DNA of 48,601 nucleotides from the NCBI RefSeq assembly GCF_009765975.1, contig NZ_LMUJ01000104.1, positions 1-48,601 on the forward strand. The letters are read 5' to 3'. Made by a program: the position numbers and the translations under genes. Shown one piece after another: positions 24,568-33,016 of the stretch (position 1 is its first letter; each line of letters starts with the position of its first letter). Origin of the DNA: Acidisphaera sp. S103. GTDB taxonomy: Bacteria; Pseudomonadota; Alphaproteobacteria; Acetobacterales; Acetobacteraceae. The notes beneath the pieces were generated by a model. It was not told the DNA's origin. It saw only the letters and a list, made by a program, of their open reading frames with translations, and did not search any database.

Positions 24568-26104
24568 GCGGCTCCTTGAGCTGGACAGCGTTTCGGCGTG
24601 ACAACTCGCGTTGTCGAAACGCTAACTGGTCATAGGTTTCCAGTGCATGCGGTCGCACCGGCGCATCGCGCGCCTGAACATGCGCCGGCAGCACGAGCGC
24701 AACGGGAGGGACATCGCCGTTCTGTTCGCGCGAGCGTTCGAGGGCGAGGCGCACCGCGTTGGGGTGCGGCACGTCGCGCACCAAGGCCTCGAGAATGGCG
24801 TCCTGCAATGCAGCGGCACCGTAACGTTCAAGCAGGCGCAGCAGGCCGACAGTGATCGCGCCAAGATTGGCGCCACGCTCGGCGGCCCGCATCATCAGGG
24901 TCTGGCTGGCTGGTGCGGCCTGGGCCAGGCGATCGGTTCCGCGATGCTGGTGCGCTGCGTGCTTTTGCTCGACCAGCGCCTGGATGTGAGTGGCATCCTC
25001 GATCTGCGCGCCGCGGTCGTAGCTGCGCCGGTGGCGGGCGAGCACCTCTGCACCATCGACGATGCGTACCTCGTGCGGATCGGCGAGCACGGTCAGGATC
25101 CGCCGGACATAGGCATACGGAACCGAATAGTCGTTCAGATCGAAGCGGACGTATGGCGTCTTACCGACCGACACGGCGACATGCTCAAGCACCGGCGCCG
25201 AGGTGTCCGGCAATGCGAGCAGGCGCGGTCTTTCTTCATCAAATACCGCGCGGACGGTGCGCTCGGGTTCGTCCGGGCAGCGTCGATCGCCGGCGGGACC
25301 TATGCACCAGGCCGCGGCCTGGGCGTTGAGGTCATCGAGATCGGTGAAGGTGCGTGCGGCGAAGAACGCATCGCGCACGTACCGGATGGCTCTTTCCACG
25401 CGGCCTTTTTCGTTGCCGCGTGCGATCGCTACGGGACGCGGCTCGTAACGATAGTCTCCCGCAAAGCGCAGCAGTGTTGGATGGAAGCGGATCGCATCGC
25501 CGCGTCGTTCCAGCACGGCGCTCTTGAGATTGTCGTAGAGCAGAACACGTGGCACGCCACCCCAGGCGGAGAACGCAGCGACATGGCCACGCAGGAAGCT
25601 CTCCATGCGGGCATCGAGAAAGAAGTGCAGGAAGACCTGCCGCGAGTAGCTCAGAACCATGACGAACGCCATCAGCGGGCGGCGCGCTCGACCAATCTCA
25701 AGGTGGCCGAAGTGAGCCCAGTCCACCTGTCCTTGTTCGCCCGGCAGACAACGCAAACGTAGATAGGCCTCGGCCTTGCGGCGTGGCCGATGGCAGGAGA
25801 TGAGATGACGGAAGTGATCCGCCCGGCCCTGGTAGCCGCGTTCGCGGACCATTCCATACAGCCGGCTGGCCGTCAGCGTCGGGAACGTCTCCAGCGTCTG
25901 ACGGATGAACGGCAGATACGCGTCAATCAGGGACTTTCGCGGCGGCGGCCCGAGCTTCGGCAAGCCGGCCTGCGCAAGCACCCGCCGCACCACGCCGTTA
26001 TGGATGTGCAGCTGACGCGCGATCGTGCCGATGGTCCATTTTTCGGCATGGTAGAAGGGGGTCCGGTAGCAACGGAACCGAAAGTTCGATTCAGCCGTCG
26101 TCAT
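24557..26104 (-). pseudogene. istA: IS21 transposase IstA, 5' end replaced by a Tn3 inverted repeat
   Basis: The sequence gives 515 codons from an ATG at 26104, but only the part from 26056 down belongs to istA. That part begins with FYHAEKWTIGTIARQLHIHN, the helix-turn-helix that normally starts at residue 15 or so. The DDE core is intact: QVDWAHFGHLEIG (first Asp), RVLLYDNLKSAVL (second Asp) and ARGNEKGRVERAI (Glu), as is the C-terminal domain. The first 16 residues of the present reading frame are read from the 38-bp inverted repeat of the neighbouring Tn3 transposon. The fused ORF remains open, so a nearly complete IstA with a foreign N-terminus could still be made if a promoter lies in the transposon end. 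Confidence 0.8.
26057..26094. repeat. Left 38-bp terminal inverted repeat of the Tn3 transposon
   Basis: The repeat starts at GGGGG and pairs with 30842-30879 at 36 of 38 positions. The tnpA stop codon lies inside it (26091-26093). Confidence 0.93.
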
Positions 26105-29077
26105 CGCGGGCAGTCTTCGGATCGCGCAACGGCCGCAGCTCTCCGCGAGCGACCGTCTCGGGCAATGTAAAAGCATAACGGCCAAGCATGTTGATATGGT
26201 CGAAGCCCAGTGGGGACAGGCGGGCGACGTCTTCATCACGAACGTCGTGGCCGCCGGCGCGGAGCTGGTCCAGCGCCGCATCCATATAAATCGTGTTCCA
26301 GAGAACGATGACGTTGACCACGAGGCCGAGGGCGCCGAGCTGGTCTTCCTGACCTTCGCGATAACGCTGCCGCAACTCACCACGCTTACCATGGAACACT
26401 ACGCGGGCGAGTTGATGGCGCCCCTCGCCGCGATTGAGTTGCACCAGGATTCGCCTCCGGTATGCTTCGTCTTCGATGTATCGAAGAAGGTAAAGCGTCT
26501 TCACGAGCCGCCCCACCTCCTCCAATGCGCGAGCGAGCCGGGTTGGCCGATCTTTGGTTTGCAGCGTGCGGATCAGACCCGAGGCCTGGACGGTGCCGAG
26601 CTTAAGAGAGCCCGCCAGCCGCAGCAGATCTTCCCAATGATCATTTATCAGCGTTGTGTTGATGCGTTGCGCGGCCAGGGCGTTCAATGCGCCATAGTCG
26701 GCCTTCTGATCGACGCGCCAGAAGCGCGATCCGCCGATGTCGGCGAGACGCGGACTGAACTGATATCCCAGCAAATGGAAAATGCCGAACATCGTGTCGG
26801 TGTAGGCCCCGGTATCCGTCATGATTTCGGTCGGTTGCAGTTCGGTCTGTTGTTCCAACACGACAGAGAGCAACACTAGGCTGTCACGCAAGGTGCCCGG
26901 CACGGTGATGCCGTTCAGGCCGGTGAACTGGTCGGAGACCAAATTGTAGAACGTGACCCCGCGCTCCTGCCCGAAATAACGTGGGTTTGGCCCGGAATGA
27001 ACCGTGCGAATCGGCACGACAAAGCGAACCCCGTCGGCGGACGCCACGTCGCCGCCACCCCATGCATGAGCGAGGGCGATCTTGTTTTGAGCGGCGACAA
27101 GCGCCGCGTTGGCACGGGTCAACGTTTCGGCGCGGATATAATTTTGCCGGACCCAACTCAGTCGCGAGCGGCGCAACGCGGGCGTGTCCAATCGAATCAA
27201 CGGTTCGAAGCCGGTGTTGCAAGCCTCCGCCAGCAGCACAGCACAGAGGCTGGTGGCGACATCGCTCGCGCGTGCACCGCCTTCGCTGGCATGGGTGAAG
27301 CCGCTGGCAAAGCCGGTGCGCGCATGCATCTCCAACAGCAATTCCGGCAGGTCCACCCTGGGCAGCCGCGCCGCGACCGCCGCCTTGAGCGCGATCAGGC
27401 TCGGTGGTTCTTCCAGCCTATCGAGAGGGGACAGGACCAGTTCGCTGCCATCGACCGTCACATCAGCGATTTCCGGCAATTTCGCCGCCGTATTTTGATA
27501 GGCGGCGTCGACCCGTGCGGCGAGACGCGCGACCTCGGCGGATGCATCAGTCGAGAAGCCAAGGGTACGGCAGATGGCAGGTCGGGCCGCTTCCCAGGCC
27601 GGTCCGGTCAGCAGGCCAAGACGGGGGTCCGCGTATCGTATGCTTGGCGAAACAAAAAGATCCCGCCGCCGGATCGCCGTGCGTATGCCCTCCAACAGGC
27701 AAAGACGATACGCGACCTTGTCGATTGATCCATCCGGCGCCCTGATCTGGCGCTTCCATCCTGGCGGTGCGAATTCGAGCGGTGCAGATGCCGAGGGATT
27801 CTTTCCGTCGTCGGCACGAAGGTGACGAACCGCATCAAGCACCGATTGACCAGCGGGGGCGGCACCGAACGACAGAGATCGGAGCAACGCCGGCACGAAA
27901 CGCAGCTTGCGGTGTTGAGCCGCAACTCGGTGAAATAGAGATCGCCCGTGGGCCGTATAAGCAAATCAATCTGATCGAGGGCCGCCGCGAATGCCTCGCG
28001 AGGCACGGCGGCGAAAGCCCTTTCCCGGACCGCCGCATCCGCGACCGTATCGTCCATCAGGACGCCGCCGGCCTGGCGTAACTTGAGCGCGGCGGCATCG
28101 AGATCACGGATGGTGCGCAGTCTCGCCCGCTTACCGACCGCCGCCGCGTCGGCGAAGACCTTGGTCACGACTATGTCAAGCAGGTCGAGCACGTCGTCCT
28201 GCGCGCTGGCTTCAAGCGTGCGAACGAAAGCCAGCAGCGTGGCCATGCGGCGCTCTACTGGCATTCGGGCCACCGCCTGAGCCTTAGCGACTGTCGCGAA
28301 ACGAGCAAGCGCCGTCACCCGGCCCGGCGGAACATGAGCGACGGTCGGCAAACCCGCCGTTAACAGACGGACCTCGTCGAGTCGCTCGATCGCACGTGCC
28401 AACTCGGCGCCGCTGCGCAGATAAGGCCCATCGCGGAGGCGATCGAGTGGGCTCGGCCGTCCTCCCTCGCCAGCGAGCAGCAGGGCATCGAGTTGCTCCC
28501 GCTGCGCGCGGGTGATGTCGCGGGACAGAGAGCGCCATAATCGGTGCGCGGCCCGATCCCGAATCCGTGCCACCAGCCGCTCAAGGGCAGAGGCACCCGG
28601 CAGCAGCACTTTCTCGGTTACCAACCACGCTGTCGCTCGGTCGAACAACACGCTTGGCCTGTCGGTGCCGGTCCAACACAGGGCATACAACCATCGCGCC
28701 AGGCGAAAACGCATGAATGGGTCGGTGAATTCGCGATAACCGAGCCTGCCCCGTATTTCACGCGCGTGCTGCCAGCGAGCGCGGCCTTCGCGATAGACGA
28801 CAACACAATCCGGTTTGCCAATACCCAATTGCTGCGCCAGATCGGCGATGACACCGGATGGCACTCCGGCGAGGTCGTCGAGGAAGGTGCCGAGGAACCG
28901 CACCGTGCCGAGTTGGACGGCAAACCCGAGCCGCATGTGATCCCAGCGTTTGGCCATGACCAGCTCGCGATCTGCGTCATCAAGGTGAAAATAGCGCGCG
29001 AGTTGGTCCGTGCTGGGTTCCCCGGCATAGCGGCCATATCGCCGCTCCTGCTCGGCGGTGAGGAACGAAACCGGCAT
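26091..29077 (-). pseudogene. tnpA: Tn3 family transposase TnpA, one frameshift
   Basis: The gene would encode about 995 residues, the normal TnpA length. It starts at ATG 29077 (PVSFLTAEQERRYGRYAGEP, the Tn3 N-terminal DUF4158 domain). The C-terminal catalytic domain has TEIMTDTGAYTDTMFG (first Asp), LADIGGSRFWRVD (second Asp) and RYREGQEDQLGALGLVVN (Glu region). The frame is broken at about 27919-27922: the N-terminal part ends ELR and the other frame continues as QHRKLRFVPALLRSLSFGAA. One G is missing from what should be a GGGCTC run. Either the transposase is dead or the base was lost in sequencing. The tnpR stop is 10 bases upstream. Confidence 0.9.
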
Positions 29078-29087
29078 CGAACGCGGC

Positions 29088-29678
29088 TCAGCGGCCGAGC
29101 AGTTTTTGCGCGCGCGGCTTTGCCTGACCTTCACCGTTCACGTAGGCGTAAAGCGTGCTGACGGAAATGCCGAGCTGCTCGGCGACATCGGACGCCGCGT
29201 TCCCTTGGTCGGCCATCATCGTCATCGCCGTTCGCAGCTTGGCGCGTGTCATCATGCGCGGTCGGCCGCCCGTGCGGCCACGGGCACGCGCTGCGGCGAG
29301 CCCGGCTATGGTGCGCTCTCTGATCAGATCACGTTCGAACTCGGCGAGGGTGGCGAAAATGCCGAACACCAGTCGCCCCGTGGAGCTGGTCGTATCGATG
29401 CCGCCCGTCAGCACCTTGAGGCCGATTCCCTTCGCCTGTAGCCCCGCCACGAGTTCGACAACGTGGCCAAGCGATCGACCGATGCGATCCAGCTTCCATA
29501 CGACCAGCGCATCGCCGCCGCGCAGGTTGTCGAGGGCTCCCGTGAGGCCGGGCCGTTCGGTGACCGAGCCGCTGCAGATGTCTTCGTAGAGGCGCTCACA
29601 GCCAGCATCCTCCAGGGCATCGCGCTGGAGTGCGAGGTTCTGCTCTGACGTGGAGACGCGCATGTAGCCGACCAGCAT
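29088..29678 (-). CDS. tnpR: Tn3 family resolvase TnpR
   Basis: The 196-residue protein is a small serine recombinase that resolves cointegrates at the res site. The N-terminus MLVGYMRVSTSEQNLALQ carries the catalytic Ser (S9) and its Arg, followed by WKLDRIGRSLGHVVEL and IFATLAEFERDLIRERT, the dimer helix. The C-terminal helix-turn-helix is at about residues 155-185 (NAASDVAEQLGISVSTLYAY). ATG 29678 is the only plausible start. It is transcribed together with tnpA, ten bases downstream, and divergently from the passenger gene. Confidence 0.92.
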   Translation of the reverse strand: MLVGYMRVSTSEQNLALQRDALEDAGCERLYEDICSGSVTERPGLTGALDNLRGGDALVVWKLDRIGRSLGHVVELVAGLQAKGIGLKVLTGGIDTTSSTGRLVFGIFATLAEFERDLIRERTIAGLAAARARGRTGGRPRMMTRAKLRTAMTMMADQGNAASDVAEQLGISVSTLYAYVNGEGQAKPRAQKLLGR

Positions 29679-29939
29679 GGCTTCGCCCGGATAATTGCAA
29701 AAACCTAGCGGAGCATAGTTTACAGGCCGCAGATAGATACATGAGTTTATGCAGGTCGCAGAACCAAGTCCCCCTGATTGAGCCATCAGCGCCGAAGCCT
29801 GCATCAAACGATGGTTTTCTGCGCCCACAGTGTTGGAGGCAGATGAATTGGGGGACACCGGACCTTGTGTGCGCTCACATCGCCAAACTATGGATAGATT
29901 TGTTCGGATCGATTCAACGACATTCGCCGACGAAAGATC
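29679..29939. promoter_or_regulatory. Probable res region and divergent promoters
   Basis: This 261-bp stretch lies between divergent tnpR and the GNAT gene, where the res site with its three resolvase-binding subsites is expected. The AT-rich part 29700-29760 contains the related words CCGCAGATAGATAC and TATGCAGGTCGCAG. I could not define the subsites with confidence. Confidence 0.45.
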
Positions 29940-30764
29940 ATGATGAGCCATCCAGACAGCGCCCTTGCCGGAAGTGCGATCGAAACGGCATCGGCGGAGT
30001 ATTTGTGCGCTCGGGTCGCAGCACTGCTGTCCGTTGAGGGCAACCCGCACCACGCCGCCATGCGCAGCCAAGGCCCGTTGCAAGGCTTCCTTGTTCAAGC
30101 AACGGCAAGCCCAATGGTCAACCGCATTGTTGGCGATCTGCGAGCGGCACCAGCCGCGTTAACGGAACTACTTGCGTGGTTCAAATCGCATGGGTGCATG
30201 CCGGCAATTCCCTTGATCGTCCACAATCGGCGACCTGCCGCGACGGAAATCTTCGGGCAGCACAAATTCCAGCGGTTGAATGGGTGGACTCATTTGCAGT
30301 TTGGGTCAGCGATCGATGCGACGCTGCCTCCCGCGCCCTCGCCTGCGGTCGAGGTTGAAGAGGTGACAGCCGCCTCGATCGACACGTTCGCGACGATTCA
30401 TGCTGAAGCATTCCGCACGCCGCCAGCTGGTCAGCCAGTCAATCGTGCGTCATTTGCCGGTCTCCTGTCGGGAGACAGCGCCAAGGGGTTTATCGCGCGT
30501 GTTGATGGCACGGCGGTCGCCGGAGCGATCGTCTATTTCGCAAACAACGGCGTCGCCTACCTCGCCACTGCTGCGACGCGACGCGCAGCGCGGAGCCGCG
30601 GCTGCCATAGTGCCCTGATAGTTTGCCGGATCGCCGCAGCACGCGAACGCGGCTGTCAATTCGTTGCGGCCACTGCCACGCCTAACTCTCAAAGCCGTCG
30701 CAATCTTGAACGCTTTGGCCTGACGACGTCTCATATGCAGACGCTTTATCGCGCCACATCTTAA
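29940..30764 (+). CDS. GNAT family N-acetyltransferase (transposon passenger)
   Basis: The 274-residue protein has a GNAT domain in its second half. Residues 180-270 show IVYFANNGVAYLATAATRRA, the acetyl-CoA-binding strand and loop, then SRGCHSALIVCRIAAARERG and NSQSRRNLERFGL, the usual end with Asn-x-x-Ser/Arg and a Phe-Gly. The first 120 residues are not recognisable. Such enzymes acetylate small molecules or protein N-termini. It is placed inside the Tn3 unit, divergent from tnpR, so it is a passenger gene whose role could be resistance or metabolism. It does not look like a known aminoglycoside acetyltransferase from the residues I can see. The start has ATGATG at 29940 and 29943. Confidence 0.75.
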   Translation: MMSHPDSALAGSAIETASAEYLCARVAALLSVEGNPHHAAMRSQGPLQGFLVQATASPMVNRIVGDLRAAPAALTELLAWFKSHGCMPAIPLIVHNRRPAATEIFGQHKFQRLNGWTHLQFGSAIDATLPPAPSPAVEVEEVTAASIDTFATIHAEAFRTPPAGQPVNRASFAGLLSGDSAKGFIARVDGTAVAGAIVYFANNGVAYLATAATRRAARSRGCHSALIVCRIAAARERGCQFVAATATPNSQSRRNLERFGLTTSHMQTLYRATS

Positions 30765-30841
30765 GGGCATTGATGCGCGCAAATGTCCTAACGGAGTCGG
30801 ATGCGGTCCTACGGACCTTGCTGCACGGCCTAGTCTACAGC

Positions 30842-30879
30842 CTGGATCGAACTTTCGGTTCCGTTGCTGCCGGACCCCC
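30842..30879. repeat. Right 38-bp terminal inverted repeat of the Tn3 transposon
   Basis: Ends in CCGGACCCCC and is the reverse complement of 26057-26094 apart from two bases. Confidence 0.93.
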
Positions 30880-31226
30880 GGGCAGGAGAGGCAGCCGTTT
30901 AAGTTCTATGTATAAGCGCTGCCTTTCGGCGGAGACTAAATAGCTGGTTTCGACATTTCCGGTGAAGCGCTCAGCAGCGCTGAACGGCAACGTTGGGCAT
31001 ATGTCGGCGCTTGCGGCACAGTGATCAATGTCCGCTTCCGAGTTCGCGGGAGCGGCTGCCAAGCGACAGCCAAGGGCGCCGACCCGCCCTTTCTTGGTAT
31101 TTAATCAGAGGAGCAACTTCCTATCCAAGTTCGTTACGGTGCTGCGTCGGCCAGTTGCCCGGTTTCGGGACGTCGCTCAACTCGACTGAACGGCGGATAT
31201 GGGCCCAATCCACCCGTCGCGTACTA
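30880..31226. other. Gap between Tn3 transposon and miniature element
   Basis: No gene is seen in these 347 bases. The missing 5' end of istA, which would be expected here if the Tn3 unit had inserted cleanly, is not recognisable. The composition looks like decayed coding DNA. Confidence 0.45.
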
Positions 31227-31566
31227 GGCCTGTGCGGCTGAGTGGAACAGAAAACCGGCGTAAGGCCCTCCAAAAGTCCCATGCGGAAGTGCGGAACAGG
31301 AATTCCAACGTGAGCTATGTGAAATCCGCATGCATGCGAAAGTCCTAAGTTCTGCGAAGCTCAGCTCACACAAGGGAATTCAACGATTTAAGCTTCGCAG
31401 AATTGGTATGCGAAAGCCCATATTTTTGCGGTATGTTCTGCGAAAGTGTCGCCAGCTATAAACATGCTGCACCACGACGATTCCGGTCTGATAATTGCGC
31501 GATGGTGCGATCTTCAGCAAGAAAATCCCTTATGCCGGTTTTCTGTTCCACTCAGCCGCACAGGCC
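31227..31566. mobile_element. Miniature inverted-repeat element, Tn3-like (TIME-like)
   Basis: The 340-bp unit has terminal inverted repeats of 39 bp (31227-31265 and 31528-31566) with one mismatch. The repeats start GGCCTGTGCGGC and end near TAAGG at the inner side, as in Tn3-family termini where TAAG is common. No transposase is encoded inside. The interior holds repeated TGCGAA words resembling resolvase-binding subsites: 31334-31342, 31350-31359, 31393-31402 (inverted), 31408-31416 and 31436-31446. There is no target duplication (TACTA against GGGAT). Tn3-derived miniature elements with a res site have been described from Pseudomonas; this one has its own repeat sequence. Confidence 0.7.
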
Positions 31567-31586
31567 GGGATCAAGGGCGGGCGGCG

Positions 31587-31868
31587 ATGGCCACGCCGGA
31601 CCTGACGACGCGGGAGCTGGTGTCTGGAGGACGCGGCGTGCCGGCAGATATCGTCAGGGGCGCCACTCTGTCAGCAGGCGAGCATTTGACCGTCCGAATT
31701 GAAGGCGGCGCCCTTGTTGCGCGACGATGTCTTACGGTTGTCGCACGCAACGATAATCCATCCCCGGCCGTCATCGAAGTCATCACTCAACGCTGCAATA
31801 TCCGACCAGCCACCGTCAGCGAAGTACATGACATGGCCGGCATGGTGGAGATCACAATCACATGCTGA
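31587..31868 (+). CDS. Small protein of unknown function, first gene of a three-gene operon
   Basis: The 93-residue protein starts at ATG 31587. It is predicted to be mostly beta strand (the run GEHLTVRIEGGALVARRCLT, then MAGMVEITITC at the end). It has three Cys, one of them at the C-terminus. I do not recognise the family. A longer reading from 31446 would begin inside the miniature element and is unlikely. The stop TGA overlaps the next start (ATGCTGA at 31862-31868), so it is translationally coupled to the Cys-rich gene. The close linkage suggests that the product is a partner or substrate of the other two proteins. Confidence 0.55.
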   Translation: MATPDLTTRELVSGGRGVPADIVRGATLSAGEHLTVRIEGGALVARRCLTVVARNDNPSPAVIEVITQRCNIRPATVSEVHDMAGMVEITITC

Positions 31869-33016
31869 TGCGCTCACCAGCGAAGGGGCCGGCCTCGAAG
31901 CATGCTCCGCGGCGCATTCGCCAGCTCTGGCACGATGAGCGCCGGAATCCGCCTGCTCTGGGATGTCAGACTTGTCCTGACAAGACGTTGTGCGGCGGTG
32001 TCTGTGTCGCCGCTCCCTACTTCGATTGCTTGACCTATTGCTGCGGAAAGCCGGACAAGTGCGGATCGGTGTGCCCAGCCAACCCACACTATGCGGACCG
32101 GGTTTGGGAGGTTCGCACCTTTGATCTGGCGAACGTCCCGCGCGGACCACGGCTCGATGCGCCTGAGCTGCCGCGGGTGATGCCGATTCTCTACCATGGC
32201 AGCAGCCGGATCGGCGTGGTGTCGCCGGGATTTGCGGCATTACCGCTCTGCGCCATGTTCAGCCGCCGGTCAGGCGAAGCGCGCTTCCGATCGGCGACCG
32301 GACTGAGGACTCATTATCGCCTCGCTCCCGAAACGCAGATTCTTTTGACCGGGATCGGCGAAGACGCCCCCATCGAGCGGTGGTGGGGATTGGGAATGAA
32401 TCAGCGGGCCGAAGCGATCCGGACGATGCGCCGCGCCGGCGCGTGTTTCATGACAACGCCAAACTACAGCCTCACGGTCAATGTACCGCGCTGGGATGAT
32501 CTTTACGCCATCAAGCGGATTGGCCTGGTGCATTCCGAGATGATCGGCGAGGGCGTGCCGACAGCGCTGCACGTCAACGGACGCACGGACACCGACTTCA
32601 AGCGGTGGGCGGAATTCATCGTGGCGCGGGAAGAGGTGACGCACGTCGCTTACGAATTCACCACCGGAACGCGCTGGGCAAAGAGACGGCGGGACCATGC
32701 GGTCTGGCTGTGTGGCCTCGCCCGCGATGTCGGGCGGCCGCTGCATCTGGTTGTTCGCGGCGGCACCGACCAGCTTGGAGGCTTCATCGCCGCTTTCGCC
32801 GGCGTGACCGTGCTGGAGACGGACTCATTCATGTGGGCGATGAAGCGCCAGGAGGCGGTGCTGAGAGGCAACACCTCGATCCGCCGGCGCGCGGCACCGA
32901 CTGAGAAGGGGGCTCCCCTCGACGAACTGCTGGCAGGGAACATCCTGGCCAACCGCTTGCGGATCGAGAATCTCCTGGCCGCTGCTGTCGCCAACGGGGC
33001 CATCGGCAGGGCATGA
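31862..33016 (+). CDS. Cys-rich protein, weakly DUF4417-like
   Basis: The 384-residue protein has nine Cys between residues 35 and 71, in the pattern CxxC-x5-CxxxC-x7-CxxxCC-x5-CxxxC, which suggests a zinc or iron-sulfur site. The rest is an alpha/beta domain: ILLTGIGEDAPIERWWGLG, ACFMTTPNYSLTVNVPRWDD and EVTHVAYEFTTGTRW. Its layout weakly recalls DUF4417 proteins (a PNYSL-type motif followed by a long helix and an ADxxG-like loop), but that is tentative. Enzymatic activity cannot be assigned. It overlaps its neighbours on both sides by a few bases, so the three genes form a tight operon. Codon use is like the neighbouring defence genes. Confidence 0.65.
   Translation: MLMRSPAKGPASKHAPRRIRQLWHDERRNPPALGCQTCPDKTLCGGVCVAAPYFDCLTYCCGKPDKCGSVCPANPHYADRVWEVRTFDLANVPRGPRLDAPELPRVMPILYHGSSRIGVVSPGFAALPLCAMFSRRSGEARFRSATGLRTHYRLAPETQILLTGIGEDAPIERWWGLGMNQRAEAIRTMRRAGACFMTTPNYSLTVNVPRWDDLYAIKRIGLVHSEMIGEGVPTALHVNGRTDTDFKRWAEFIVAREEVTHVAYEFTTGTRWAKRRRDHAVWLCGLARDVGRPLHLVVRGGTDQLGGFIAAFAGVTVLETDSFMWAMKRQEAVLRGNTSIRRRAAPTEKGAPLDELLAGNILANRLRIENLLAAAVANGAIGRA

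Larger units (their letters stand above)
23621..26056 (-). mobile_element. IS21 family element, 5' end cut by a Tn3-type transposon
   Basis: The element carries istA, istB and a small downstream gene on the minus strand. Its right (istA-proximal) end is missing: the istA coding sequence stops abruptly at the outer base of the 38-bp inverted repeat of a Tn3-family transposon at 26057. The missing piece of istA is not visible on the other side of the transposon. Confidence 0.8.
26057..30879 (-). mobile_element. Tn3 family transposon with 38-bp inverted repeats
   Basis: The 4823-bp unit is bounded by 38-bp inverted repeats that differ at two positions and both start with GGGGGTCCGG. It carries tnpA and tnpR on the minus strand and a GNAT acetyltransferase on the plus strand. 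The five bases outside the ends are TAGAA on the left and GGGCA on the right, so there is no target duplication and the junctions have been rearranged since insertion. Confidence 0.9.

Noticed and set aside
23812..25762. Long plus-strand frames opposite istB and istA
   Set aside because: The minus-strand products are clear IS21 proteins; the plus frames have shadow composition.
26105..26392. N-terminal extension of the IstA frame upstream of 26104
   Set aside because: It reads tnpA on the same strand in another frame; the composition is a shadow of TnpA and there is no family match.
29679..30098. Long N-terminal extension of the resolvase frame
   Set aside because: It crosses the intergenic res region and the antisense of the GNAT gene; resolvases of this family start at MLVGYMRVS.
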